64,000 bases of DNA from Streptomyces changanensis (GTDB taxonomy: Bacteria > Actinomycetota > Actinomycetes > Streptomycetales > Streptomycetaceae): positions 5,580,001 through 5,644,000 of the forward strand of contig NZ_CP102332.1 in assembly GCF_024600715.1 (NCBI RefSeq), read 5' to 3'. The notes beneath the pieces were generated by a model that searched no databases, was not told the DNA's origin, and saw only the letters and a list, made by a program, of their open reading frames with translations. The position numbers and the translations under genes were made by a program. Of the stretch, positions 1 through 9,441 are shown one piece after another. How positions within the stretch are numbered: the first letter of the stretch is position 1; every line of letters begins with the position of its first letter.

Positions 1-193
1 CCAGCCGACGGCAGGCACCGCAGCGGACGGTGACCCACTCGTCCGTCCAGGTGCGGTGCGTGATGGGCTCGGCGGGGGCGCCGCGCATCACGGGAGGGGC
101 CACCGGCGCGCCGCACGCGCACGGGTAGACGGGCGCTGTGTACGCGTGTGCGCGGCGGCAGGCCGGGCAGCGCACCGGCACGTTCTCTCCCAC
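1..193 (-). CDS. Conserved zinc-ribbon-like hypothetical protein, N-terminal part only
   Basis: Reading the minus strand from a GTG at 193 gives 64 open codons running off the window edge. The start reads VGENVPVRCPAC, followed by a CAC motif and later CGAC, so at least two CxxC/CxC pairs are visible, as in zinc-ribbon proteins. A purine-rich stretch (GAAGGGGG) lies nine bases before the GTG. The wording resembles a conserved Streptomyces protein of unknown function. It is divergent from gcl, and the shared intergenic region holds the gcl promoter. The C-terminus is outside the window, so the number of metal sites is unknown. Confidence 0.6.
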   Translation of the reverse strand, partial: MGENVPVRCPACRRAHAYTAPVYPCACGAPVAPPVMRGAPAEPITHRTWTDEWVTVRCGACRRL

Positions 194-267
194 GGCGATC
201 GGCCCCCTTCTTCGCGTCCCCCATGGTCCACCACGCGCGCGTGCTTGGGGAGGCATTCGGCCATCCC

Positions 268-297
268 TTGACGGGTTCCGGGGACCCGGCCTACATT
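268..297 (+). promoter_or_regulatory. Predicted gcl promoter (-35/-10)
   Basis: TTGACG at 268-273 and TACATT at 292-297 are separated by 18 bases, a good match to a vegetative streptomycete promoter. The predicted start lies about 100 bases upstream of the gcl ATG, directly at the first of two palindromic operators, which suggests repression by blocking promoter clearance. Prediction only. Confidence 0.6.
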
Positions 298-299
298 GC

Positions 300-335
300 T
301 TCCGTATAACAGAAATAGTATTCCGCATTACGGAA
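300..335 (+). promoter_or_regulatory. Tandem 15-bp palindromic operator (motif A) of gcl
   Basis: TTCCGCATTACGGAA at 321-335 is a near-perfect palindrome. A diverged copy, TTCCGTATAACAGAA, lies at 300-314, exactly 21 bp upstream, so both copies face the same side of the helix. The same pair with the same 21-bp offset occurs before hyi, aceB and allB. It sits just downstream of the predicted -10 box. I infer that it is a binding site for the IclR-type AllR encoded at 24.3-25.1 kb. Confidence 0.65.
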
Positions 336-405
336 GACGAGAACGGATCGACGCTCTCAGGTGGCGCGACAGAGCCGGATCCGCCAGGCCGAAGCAGGAG
401 CACCC

Positions 406-2190
<1,785 letters not shown>

Positions 2191-2289
2191 CGCCCGCCCG
2201 CAGAGGCGCACACGGCCCCCCTCCCGGTACACCGGGGCGGGGGCCGTTCGCCGTGCCATGGCCGGGGCGGACGGGGGTAGCCGTAGGGC

Positions 2290-2460
2290 ATGGCCGAGAT
2301 TGTGGACGCGGACGAACTGCTCCGGCGAGTGAGGGTCGCCCGGGACTGGGCCCGGGACGAGGAGGAACGGGCGGCCGACGCGACGGCCGCGACGGCGTAC
2401 CGCGCGGTGCGCGAGGTTCTGGACAGGCTGATCGACCCGAGCCTCCGGTCCGACCACTGA
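2290..2460 (+). CDS. Small hypothetical protein, 56 residues
   Basis: An ATG at 2290 opens 56 codons ending in TGA at 2460. The sequence begins MAEIVDADELLRRVRVARD and is strongly helical and charged, rich in Ala, Arg, Asp and Glu, with strong G/C bias at third positions. It follows gcl by 100 bases with no obvious ribosome site of its own. I do not recognise a family. Small, charged, single-helix proteins of this kind are common in Streptomyces and the function is unknown. Confidence 0.5.
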   Translation: MAEIVDADELLRRVRVARDWARDEEERAADATAATAYRAVREVLDRLIDPSLRSDH

Positions 2461-2744
2461 CGTACCGCCCCGCCACCGCGGCGGCACGGGCACCGTCGAG
2501 GAGCCCTCCCGCGGCGGGCCGGCGCGCCCCGCCGGTGTCGCGCCCCCGTACCGCCACCCGGCGGTCCGTGGGCCCGCACGCACGGGCGGTGGGTCGTGGC
2601 TCGACCGATGCCGGTCCGGTGGGGGTGCCGGTACGAGCCCTCGGGTGCGGCCGGCGGCGCGGCGGTCCTCGGGCGGGGCCGGCGCGACCGTCCCGGGCCC
2701 CGGCGTGCGGAAGGCGCCCGCCCGAGGGGGCAGCGGACATGACA

Positions 2745-2774
2745 GCGCGCCCCCCGCCGGAGCGGGGGGCGCGC
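2745..2774. terminator. Strong hairpin between small ORF and catalase
   Basis: A perfect 13-bp G/C stem (2745-2757 with 2762-2774) closed by a CGGA tetraloop. It lies between genes pointing at each other (gcl and the small ORF on plus, catalase on minus), so it can end transcription from both sides. It has no T-run, as is usual for this group. The rest of 2461-3070 shows no convincing gene. Confidence 0.6.
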
Positions 2775-3070
2775 AGGGTGGAGACCGTCCGACGGTGCGA
2801 GGCTGGCGCGACAGGACGTTCGCGCCGCCGGACGGCATCGGTGGGGGAGGTTCGTGGGACCGCGGCGGCGACCCCGGGTTCCGGGCGGCCTCCCTTCAGG
2901 TCAAGGAGGCGACCGGATCCGCTCACCACCGCACTGGTGTGTACACCGCCGCGGCCCTCACCTGTCCGTACCCGCGGCCACCCCTCATCCGGGCCACGGT
3001 CCGGACCGCGTACGGCGGCCGACCTCCCGTCAGCCTCCGTACGCCGTCATCGCGTCGACGAAGTCGGCGC

Positions 3071-4534
3071 TCAGTCCTCGCGCAGGGCGCGGACGACCTC
3101 CTCCACGCGCCGGCCGTACTCCGGGTCGGCGGCGTGGAAGTGGGCGAGGTTCTTCTCGACGACGTCCTCGCGGGAGACCTGGGACAGGCCGCCGGCGATG
3201 TTCGCGACGAGGCGGGCCCTCTCGTCCTCGGACATCAGGCGGTACAGCTCGCCCGCCTGGAAGAAGTCGTCGTCCTTCACGTGCGCCGGTGCCGCGTGGG
3301 TGCCGGTGTACCCGGCGACCGCCAGCGGGGCGGAGAGCGCCGCGTCGGTCTGCGCGGGGCCGGCGTAGGAGTTGGGCTCGTAGTTGCGGTCCTGGCGGGC
3401 ACCGTTGCGGGTCGACATCAGGCCGTCGCGGCCGTAGTTGTCGGCGCCGCCCGGGAGAGCCTTCGGCGAGTTGACCGGCAGCTGCGTGTGGTTCACGCCG
3501 AGGCGGTAGCGCTGGGCGTCCGCGTAGGCGAACAGGCGGCCCTGGAGCATCTTGTCCGGGGACGGGCCGATGCCGGGGACGAAGTTGTTCGGCGAGAACG
3601 CGGCCTGCTCGACCTCGGCGAAGACGTTGTCCGGGTTGCGGTCGAGGACGAGGCGGCCCACTCGCCGCAGCGGGTAGTCGGCGTGCGGCCACACCTTGGT
3701 CAGGTCGAACGGGTTGAAGCGGTACTCCGCCGCCTCGTGCGCCGGCATGATCTGCACGTACAGCGTCCAGGAGGGGTTCACACCCCGCTCGATGGCCTGG
3801 AGCAGGTCGGTCTGGTGCGAGTTGGCGTCCTGGCCGACGACCTCGGCGGCCTGCTCGGACGACAGGCAGCGGATGCCCTGGTTCGTCTTGAAGTGGTACT
3901 TGACGAAGAAGGCCTCGCCCCGCGCGTTCGTCCACTGGTAGGTGTGCGAGCCGTAGCCGTTCATGTGGCGGTACGAGGCGGGGATGCCGCGGTCGCCCAT
4001 CAGCCACGTCACCTGGTGCGTCGCCTCGGGGGCGTGCGCCCAGAAGTCCCAGACGTTGTCCGGCTCCTGCTTGCCCGTGAACGGGTCGCGCTTCTGCGAG
4101 TGGATGAAGTCGGGGAACTTGATCGGGTCCTTGATGAAGAAGACCGGGGTGTTGTTGCCGACGAGGTCGTAGTTGCCCTCCTCGGTGTAGAACTTCACCG
4201 CGAAGCCGCGCGGGTCGCGCACCGCGTCCGCGCCGCCGAGCGAGTCGGCGACGGTGGAGAAGCGGAGGAACAGCTCGGTGCGCCGGCCGACCTCGCCGAG
4301 GAAGTGCGCCCGGGTGAAGGCGGTGACGTCGTCGGTGACCTCGAAGTGGCCGTACGCGCCGGACCCGCGGGCGTGGACGACGCGCTCCGGGATGCGCTCC
4401 CGGTTGAAGCGGGCGAGCTTCTCGATCAGGTGCTGGTCCTGGATGAGGAGCGGGCCACCGACACCGGCGGTGGCGGAGTTCTGGTTGTCGGCGACCGGGG
4501 CGCCGGACTCGGTCGTAAGCACGCGCTTCGCCAT
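3071..4534 (-). CDS. katA: Monofunctional haem catalase
   Basis: A small-subunit haem catalase of 487 residues, full length for clade 3. The distal His lies in [11 protein letters not shown] (about residue 53), the distal Asn in [11 protein letters not shown] (about 126), and the proximal tyrosine region is [14 protein letters not shown] (about 335). It breaks down H2O2. Its position as the last gene after hyi and glxR, and its promoter motif shared with the uraD-uricase operon, suggest that its job here is to remove the peroxide made by uricase. It has its own promoter in the 227-base gap after glxR, so it is not only a read-through gene. The start is [13 protein letters not shown] at 4534. 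Confidence 0.95.
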   Translation of the reverse strand: MAKRVLTTESGAPVADNQNSATAGVGGPLLIQDQHLIEKLARFNRERIPERVVHARGSGAYGHFEVTDDVTAFTRAHFLGEVGRRTELFLRFSTVADSLGGADAVRDPRGFAVKFYTEEGNYDLVGNNTPVFFIKDPIKFPDFIHSQKRDPFTGKQEPDNVWDFWAHAPEATHQVTWLMGDRGIPASYRHMNGYGSHTYQWTNARGEAFFVKYHFKTNQGIRCLSSEQAAEVVGQDANSHQTDLLQAIERGVNPSWTLYVQIMPAHEAAEYRFNPFDLTKVWPHADYPLRRVGRLVLDRNPDNVFAEVEQAAFSPNNFVPGIGPSPDKMLQGRLFAYADAQRYRLGVNHTQLPVNSPKALPGGADNYGRDGLMSTRNGARQDRNYEPNSYAGPAQTDAALSAPLAVAGYTGTHAAPAHVKDDDFFQAGELYRLMSEDERARLVANIAGGLSQVSREDVVEKNLAHFHAADPEYGRRVEEVVRALRED

Positions 4535-4580
4535 TTTCGTCGGTTGACCTTCCGTGCGGAGCTGCTGGCGGGTGCTCAGG

Positions 4581-4621
4581 AGCGTAGGGACGCCCCGAGG
4601 AGAACGTCAACAGTTTGTTGA
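4581..4621 (-). promoter_or_regulatory. katA promoter with inverted-repeat operator (motif B)
   Basis: On the minus strand, TTGACG (4610-4605) and TACGCT (4586-4581) stand 18 bases apart. The inverted repeat TCAACA-N3-TGTTGA at 4607-4621 overlaps the -35 box. The same arrangement, nearly base for base, precedes uraD at 7353-7393. The motif is probably an operator. Which protein binds it is not shown. Confidence 0.55.
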
Positions 4622-4761
4622 AAGCGGAGAAAGGGATTCCGGACGGCACCGGCGCCTGGGCGCGACAGGACAGGTGTCAGCGCCGGCGCCGTCCGGAAGT
4701 CTGGCCCGACCCGGGCCGGTCAGGAGCGGGGATCCGGGTCGGGGGAACGGAGGGCTGCGGG

Positions 4762-5652
4762 TCAGACCTGGGCGCCGGAGAGGCGCTCGACCGCGCGCAG
4801 CAGGGCCGAGTGGTCCAGGCCGCCGTCGCCCTGGGCGCGCAGGGAGGCGACCAGCTGGGCGACCACGGCGCCGACCGGCAGGGCGGCGCCGACGTTGCGG
4901 GCCGCGTCGGTGACGATGCCCATGTCCTTGTGGTGCAGGTCGATCCGGAAGCCGGGGGCGAAGTCGCGGTCGAGGAAGTTGTCCTTCTTGCGCGTCAGCA
5001 CCGTGGAGCCGGCGAGGCCGCCGTTGAGGACGTCCAGGGCGGCCCTCAGGTCGACGCCGGACTTCTCCAGGAAGACCACGGCCTCGGCGCACGCCTGGAT
5101 GTTGACCGCGACGATCAGCTGGTTGGCGGCCTTCACCGTCTGCCCCGACCCGTGCGGGCCGCACAGGACGATGGTCTTGCCGAGCGCCTCCAGGACCGGC
5201 AGCGCCGCGTCGAAGTCGGCCTGCTCGCCGCCGACCATGATGGAGAGCACGGCCTCGATGGCGCCGGCCTCGCCGCCGGACACGGGGGCGTCCAGGACGC
5301 GCACGCCCTTGTCGGCGGCGGCCTTGGCGAGGTCCACCGAGGTCTGCGGCGTGATCGACGACATGTCGATCAGCAGCGTGCCCTCGCGGACGTTCTCCAG
5401 GATGCCGTCGGGGCCGTAGGCGATGGCCTCGACCTGCGGCGACGCCGGGACCATCGTGATGACGACGTCCGCGTCGCGGACGGCCTCGGCGATCGACGCC
5501 GCGGCGGTGCCGCCGGCCTTGGCCAGCCGGTCCAGCTTCTCCCGCTCCAGCGTGTAGCCGGTGACCTGGTAGCCCGCCTTCAGCAGGTTCTCGGACATGG
5601 GGGAGCCCATGATGCCGAGTCCGATCCACGCGACCTTGGGGAGGGTGGTCAT
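4762..5652 (-). CDS. glxR: Tartronate-semialdehyde reductase (2-hydroxy-3-oxopropionate reductase)
   Basis: A 296-residue member of the beta-hydroxyacid dehydrogenase family that reduces tartronate semialdehyde from Gcl to D-glycerate with NAD(P)H. The N-terminal dinucleotide-binding motif is WIGLGIMGSPM (residues 9-19). The substrate loop DAPVSGGEAGA and the catalytic lysine region GQTVKAANQL are visible, and the C-terminal helical domain is complete. It is the middle gene of hyi-glxR-katA: the start at 5652 is 32 bases after hyi, with a GGAA-type ribosome site. No glycerate kinase is nearby, so the last step must be encoded elsewhere. Confidence 0.92.
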   Translation of the reverse strand: MTTLPKVAWIGLGIMGSPMSENLLKAGYQVTGYTLEREKLDRLAKAGGTAAASIAEAVRDADVVITMVPASPQVEAIAYGPDGILENVREGTLLIDMSSITPQTSVDLAKAAADKGVRVLDAPVSGGEAGAIEAVLSIMVGGEQADFDAALPVLEALGKTIVLCGPHGSGQTVKAANQLIVAVNIQACAEAVVFLEKSGVDLRAALDVLNGGLAGSTVLTRKKDNFLDRDFAPGFRIDLHHKDMGIVTDAARNVGAALPVGAVVAQLVASLRAQGDGGLDHSALLRAVERLSGAQV

Positions 5653-5684
5653 GAGGGTTCCTCTTTCCGTGCTCGTAACGGGGG

Positions 5685-6542
5685 TCAGTCGGCGGCGCGC
5701 AGCGGGCGGGGCAGCCAGTCGAAGGCGTCCGCGCCGGGGCGGTCGCCGGACTTGTACTCCAGGCCCACCCAGCCGTCGTAGCCGGCGCCGCGCAACCGCG
5801 TCAGCAGGCCGGAGAGGTCGAGGTCGCCGGTGCCCGGAGCGCCGCGGCCCGGATTGTCGGCGATCTGGACGTGGCCGGTCTTCGCCGCGTACGCGTCGAT
5901 CACCGCGTCGAGGTCCTCGCCGTTCATCGACAGGTGGTACAGGTCCAGCAGGAACTTCGCGTTGCCCAGGCCCGTCGCCTCGTTGACCCGGTCGACGACC
6001 TCGACCGCGGCCGGGGCGCTCACCAGCGGGTAGCGGGGCGACTCCGGCTTGTTCAGGGCCTCGACCAGCAGGGTCGCGCCGATCCGGTCGGCCGCGCGGG
6101 CCGCCAGGACCAGGTTCTCCAGGGCGAGCGCGTCCTGCGCGGCCGGGTCGACGCCGTCGACGCGGTTGCCGTACAGGGCGTTGAGCGCGGTGCAGCCGAC
6201 CGAGGCGGCGAAGTCCGCGGCCACGTCGACGTTGGCGCGGAAGCGGTCCGACTCCTCACCCGGTACGGACAGGGCGCCGCGGTCCGGGCCGGGCAGTCGC
6301 CCGGCGTAGAAGTTCAGGCCGACCAACCGGGTGCCGGCGTCGTCCAGCGCCTTCTTCAGCGCGTCGAGCTCGCCGCGCGGGGGCGTCGGGGTCTCGATCC
6401 AGGGCCACCAGAGCTCCACCGCGGTGAAGCCGGCCGCGGCGGCGGCCGCGGGGCGCTGCAGCAGCGGGAGCTCGGTGAAGAGGATGGACAGGTTCACATC
6501 GAAGCGCTGGGCCTTGCCTGCGTCTTCCGAGAAGCGGGCCAT
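5685..6542 (-). CDS. hyi: Hydroxypyruvate isomerase, TIM-barrel family
   Basis: A 285-residue xylose-isomerase-like TIM barrel that interconverts hydroxypyruvate and tartronate semialdehyde. Recognisable elements are FDVNLSILFTELPLLQRP at the start, GFTAVELWWPW, GLNFYAGRLPGPDRG, the metal-ligand region LLVEALNKPESPRYPL, FLLDLYHLSMNGED and GLEYKSGDR near the C-terminus. It is the first gene of the hyi-glxR-katA operon and lies directly behind two copies of operator motif A. The ATG at 6542 is preceded by a GGAG-like site in GGAAGGAGCGCC. The context with gcl and glxR makes this specific assignment firmer than the fold alone would. Confidence 0.9.
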   Translation of the reverse strand: MARFSEDAGKAQRFDVNLSILFTELPLLQRPAAAAAAGFTAVELWWPWIETPTPPRGELDALKKALDDAGTRLVGLNFYAGRLPGPDRGALSVPGEESDRFRANVDVAADFAASVGCTALNALYGNRVDGVDPAAQDALALENLVLAARAADRIGATLLVEALNKPESPRYPLVSAPAAVEVVDRVNEATGLGNAKFLLDLYHLSMNGEDLDAVIDAYAAKTGHVQIADNPGRGAPGTGDLDLSGLLTRLRGAGYDGWVGLEYKSGDRPGADAFDWLPRPLRAAD

Positions 6543-6556
6543 GAGGGCGGCGCTCC

Positions 6557-6621
6557 TTCCGTATTGCGGAAGTTGGTTTCTGCGTGATGGAAGAGTGCAA
6601 GTGGAACGCGGTCCTTGTCAA
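6557..6621 (-). promoter_or_regulatory. hyi promoter and tandem motif A operator
   Basis: Two 15-mers, TTCCGTATTGCGGAA (6557-6571) and TTCTGCGTGATGGAA (6578-6592), start 21 bp apart. On the minus strand a TTGACA (6621-6616) lies 17-18 bases before a poor -10 (GCACTC or CACTCT). As at gcl, both operators lie downstream of the promoter core, which fits repression. Confidence 0.6.
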
Positions 6622-6670
6622 GGGGCACCCGCCAGGTGGACGTCGCCGCGCGCGGCGTTACCGTGAGCCC

Positions 6671-6925
6671 ATGGAGCGATTGAGGGTCGAGTTCACGACC
6701 GAACCGTTCGACCTCGACGAGGCGCCCGCGCACGCGGTCGTGGCGCGTGAGGTCATCCAGGGCGCCCAGCTGGACGCCGTCGACGTGGGGCCGTTCGGCA
6801 ACACCGCCGAGGGCCGCCCCGAGGCGGTGCTCGCCGCCGTGGACGCCCTGCTGCGCCGCTCCCTGGAGGCCGGGGCGACCCGGGTCTCGCTCCAGGTGAA
6901 CGTCATCGGGAAGGGCGAGCGGTGA
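6671..6925 (+). CDS. Small alpha/beta protein, possible thiamine-binding (MTH1187/YkoF-like) fold
   Basis: This 84-residue protein begins MERLRVEFTTEPFDLDE at ATG 6671 and ends VSLQVNVIGKGER. The pattern of two strands flanking an Ala-rich helix (PEAVLAAVDALLRRSLEAGATRVSLQVNV) recalls the MTH1187/YkoF thiamine-binding family, but that is a similarity of pattern and I could not test it. It is divergent from hyi and overlaps the next gene by four bases (GTGA), so the two proteins are translationally coupled and probably act together. No direct enzymatic role in ureide breakdown is evident; a sensing role is a guess. Confidence 0.55.
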   Translation: MERLRVEFTTEPFDLDEAPAHAVVAREVIQGAQLDAVDVGPFGNTAEGRPEAVLAAVDALLRRSLEAGATRVSLQVNVIGKGER

Positions 6926-7299
6926 CCGCGCCGGGCGACCACCCGCTGGTCACCGCCGTGAAGCCGCTCGTCGACGCCATGGGCGGCCGGGTGCTGGCGC
7001 CCGCGGAGGCGGGACCCGACGACGTCGTGCTCGCCTGGGAGGGCGAGGAGGTGATCGCCGTACGACTGCCCCAGCTCGCCGACTCGCTGGAGCACATCCT
7101 GGCCGCCCTGGAGCGGCGCCACGGGATGCCGCTGTCCGCGCTCGACCGCAAGGCCAAGCAGGAGGTCGTCCGCGGCCTGGAGGCGCGCGGCGCCTTCTCC
7201 GTGCGCCATGGCGTCGAGACGGTGGCCGGCGCGCTCGGCGTCAGCCGGTTCACCGTGTACAACTACCTGAACAGGGAGAACGGCACCAAGGGCAAGTAG
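6922..7299 (+). CDS. YheO/DauR-type helix-turn-helix regulator, short form
   Basis: A 125-residue protein whose last 50 residues, LDRKAKQEVVRGLEARGAF through GVETVAGALGVSRFTVYNYL, look like the YheO-type HTH (HTH_22) found at the end of PAS-like regulators. The N-terminal half (about 70 residues) is a short unknown domain instead of the usual PAS/YheO sensor. It starts at GTG 6922 within the stop of the preceding small protein. It sits just before the uraD-uricase operon and is a candidate local regulator. It could bind motif B, but no evidence beyond position supports that. Confidence 0.7.
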   Translation: MTAPGDHPLVTAVKPLVDAMGGRVLAPAEAGPDDVVLAWEGEEVIAVRLPQLADSLEHILAALERRHGMPLSALDRKAKQEVVRGLEARGAFSVRHGVETVAGALGVSRFTVYNYLNRENGTKGK

Positions 7300-7352
7300 A
7301 ACACCGGCCGTCGTCCGGGTGTCCGGGCGACGGCTTTCGTGTCACAGGATTT

Positions 7353-7393
7353 TCAACAAAGTGTTGACGCGGCGTCGCCGCAGGGCGTTAGCT
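7353..7393 (+). promoter_or_regulatory. uraD-operon promoter with motif B operator
   Basis: The inverted repeat TCAACA-AAG-TGTTGA (7353-7367) overlaps the -35 box TTGACG (7364-7369). A -10 box TTAGCT follows after 18 bases (7388-7393). This layout matches the katA promoter and supports the GTG at 7441 as the uraD start, because an in-frame GTG at 7339 would lie upstream of the promoter. Confidence 0.6.
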
Positions 7394-7440
7394 ATCCGCA
7401 GCCCGTCCGACGACAGCGAAAAACAGCCACGGAGGCTCCC

Positions 7441-7956
7441 GTGACTTCGAGTACCTCGACACCGGGCCTCTCCCGGTTCAACACCTTCCCGGACGGCGAC
7501 GCCCTCGCCGCCCTGCACGAGGTGTGCGCCAGCTCGACGTGGGGGTCCAAGCTCCTCGCCCAGCGCCCCTACGCCACCGCCGAGGACCTCTTCCGCGCCA
7601 GCGACGCCGCCACGGCGGAGCTGACCGCCGAGGACCTGGCCGAGGCCATGGCGGGGCACCCCCCGATCGGCCGGCCCAAGCCCGGCGACCCCACCTCCGC
7701 CCGCGAGCAGCGCGGCATGGCCGGGGCCTCCGAGGAGCTCAGGGCCGAGATGCTCGAACTGAACCTGGCCTACCAGGAGAGGTTCGGCCACGTCTTCCTC
7801 ATCTGCGCCACCGGCCGGACCGGCGAGCAGATGCGCGACGCCGTCCGCGAGCGGATCGCGCACACGCCCGAGCGCGAACGGGAGATCGTCCGCGTCGAAC
7901 TGGGGAAGATCAACAGGATCCGGCTCAACCGTCTGGTGGAGGAAGGCCCCGCATGA
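7441..7956 (+). CDS. uraD: OHCU decarboxylase
   Basis: A 171-residue enzyme that converts 2-oxo-4-hydroxy-4-carboxy-5-ureidoimidazoline (OHCU) to S-allantoin, the third step from urate. The catalytic His lies in GHPPIGRPK (about residue 72), followed by the conserved SAREQRGMAGA block and the C-terminal YQERFGHVFLICATGRTGEQM. The GTG at 7441 has a GGAGG site six bases upstream. It is the first gene of uraD-uraH-uricase and overlaps the next gene by four bases. Regulation through the motif B promoter is likely. Confidence 0.95.
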   Translation: MTSSTSTPGLSRFNTFPDGDALAALHEVCASSTWGSKLLAQRPYATAEDLFRASDAATAELTAEDLAEAMAGHPPIGRPKPGDPTSAREQRGMAGASEELRAEMLELNLAYQERFGHVFLICATGRTGEQMRDAVRERIAHTPEREREIVRVELGKINRIRLNRLVEEGPA

Positions 7957-8342
7957 GTACCGACACGACCGCATCGGTGTCCACGCACGTCCTGGACACC
8001 AGCGCCGGCCGCCCCGCCGAGGGCGTCGCCGTCTCCCTCGCGGCCCGCGCCGGCCGCGCCGCGGAGTGGGTGGCGCTCGGCGGCTCCGTGACCGACGCGG
8101 ACGGGCGGTGCAAGGACCTCCCGGCCCTGCCGGAAGGCACGACCCACGTACGCCTGGACTTCGAGACCGAGGCGTACTTCGCCAAGAAGCAAGCCGAGGC
8201 ACAGCAGGACGCCCCCGCGACACGGGACAGCGGCGTGTTCTTCCCCGAGGTGGCGATCACCTTCGCCGTCGTACCGGGCGAGCACTACCACGTACCGCTG
8301 CTGCTCAACCCGTTCGGCTACTCCGTTTACCGAGGGAGCTAG
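7953..8342 (+). CDS. uraH: 5-Hydroxyisourate hydrolase (transthyretin-like)
   Basis: This 129-residue protein hydrolyses 5-hydroxyisourate, the product of uricase, to OHCU. It has the transthyretin-related signature: VSTHVLDTSAGRPAEGV at the start with the catalytic His, an Arg in THVRLDF, HVPLLLNPFGYS near the end, and the C-terminal YRGS tetrapeptide that separates these enzymes from hormone-carrier transthyretins. It is slightly longer than the usual 110-120 residues because of an acidic, Ala-rich insert near residue 80. Its ATG (7953) overlaps the uraD stop, and the uricase gene starts nine bases after its end. Confidence 0.95.
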   Translation: MSTDTTASVSTHVLDTSAGRPAEGVAVSLAARAGRAAEWVALGGSVTDADGRCKDLPALPEGTTHVRLDFETEAYFAKKQAEAQQDAPATRDSGVFFPEVAITFAVVPGEHYHVPLLLNPFGYSVYRGS

Positions 8343-8350
8343 CAGCCACC

Positions 8351-9274
8351 ATGCCCACGATTCTCGGCCAGAACCAGTACGGAAAAGCAGAGAACCGCGT
8401 CGTGAAGATCACGCGGGACGGCGCGACCCACCACATCAAGGACCTGAACGTCTCCGTCGCCCTCTCCGGCGACATGGACGACGTCCACTACTCCGGCTCC
8501 AACGCCCACGTGCTGCCGACCGACACCACCAAGAACACGGTGTACGCGTTCGCCAAGGAGCACGGCATCGAGTCCGCCGAGCAGTTCGGCATCCACCTGG
8601 CCCGCCACTTCGTGACCAGCCAGGAGCCCATCCACCGGGCCCGGATCCGGATCGAGGAGTACGCCTGGGAGCGGATCGCCACGTCCGACGCCAACTCCAA
8701 GTTCATCGGCGCCGACGAGGTCAAGCACTCCTTCGTCCGCAAGGGCCAGGAGACCCGCCTCACCGAGATCACCTACGACGGCGAGAAGTGGCAGGTCATC
8801 TCCGGCCTGAAGGACCTCGTCGTCATGAACTCCACCAACTCGGAGTTCTGGGGCTACGTGAAGGACCGGTACACCACCCTCCAGGAGGCGTACGACCGCA
8901 TCCTGGCGACGCAGGTGGCCGCCCGCTGGCGGTTCAACTGGACCGACGACGAGCAGCGTTCGCCGAACTGGGAGAAGTCCTACGAGCAGGTCCGCAAGCA
9001 CATGCTCCAGGCCTTCGCCGAGACGTACTCCCTGTCGCTCCAGCAGACGCTGTACCAGATGGGCGCGCGCATCATCAACAACCGCTCGGAGATCGACGAG
9101 GTCCGCTTCAGCCTCCCGAACAAGCACCACTTCCTCGTGGACCTGGAGCCCTTCGGCCTCAAGAACGACAACGAGGTCTACTTCGCGGCGGACCGCCCGT
9201 ACGGACTGATCGAGGCGACCGTCCTGCGCGACGGCGTGGACGCCCTCATACCCGTGGACATGACCAACCTCTGA
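8351..9274 (+). CDS. uox: Urate oxidase (cofactor-free uricase)
   Basis: A 307-residue cofactor-independent uricase that oxidises urate to 5-hydroxyisourate with release of H2O2. The catalytic Thr lies in LPTDTTKNTVYAFAK (about residue 60), the conserved Phe/Gln substrate pocket in the central region, and IRIEEYAWERI and SLPNKHHFLVDLEPFGL are family blocks. The length is normal. ATG 8351 lies nine bases after the uraH stop, so it is the third gene of the operon. The peroxide produced explains a co-regulated catalase at 3071-4534. Confidence 0.96.
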   Translation: MPTILGQNQYGKAENRVVKITRDGATHHIKDLNVSVALSGDMDDVHYSGSNAHVLPTDTTKNTVYAFAKEHGIESAEQFGIHLARHFVTSQEPIHRARIRIEEYAWERIATSDANSKFIGADEVKHSFVRKGQETRLTEITYDGEKWQVISGLKDLVVMNSTNSEFWGYVKDRYTTLQEAYDRILATQVAARWRFNWTDDEQRSPNWEKSYEQVRKHMLQAFAETYSLSLQQTLYQMGARIINNRSEIDEVRFSLPNKHHFLVDLEPFGLKNDNEVYFAADRPYGLIEATVLRDGVDALIPVDMTNL

Positions 9275-9441
9275 CACCCGCGCACGGCCGTCCGCCCCAC
9301 CCCTGCGGGCCGGGACGGACGGCCGGCCGGACACCCCGACTTCACCCCCTCGGCACCCGCAGCCGCCAGGCCGCGGCACTCAAATCCTCCCAGGGCCCTG
9401 CCGTGCCCACCCTCGTCACCCGAGACCCAGAAGGACGCACC

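Noticed and set aside
361..405. Upstream in-frame GTG start for gcl
   Set aside because: The ATG at 406 has a proper ribosome site and matches where the enzyme family begins.
3030..3073. Possible C-terminal extension of catalase in a shifted frame (ending DAMTAYGG)
   Set aside because: Catalase already ends at its normal length; the shifted frame has no independent support.
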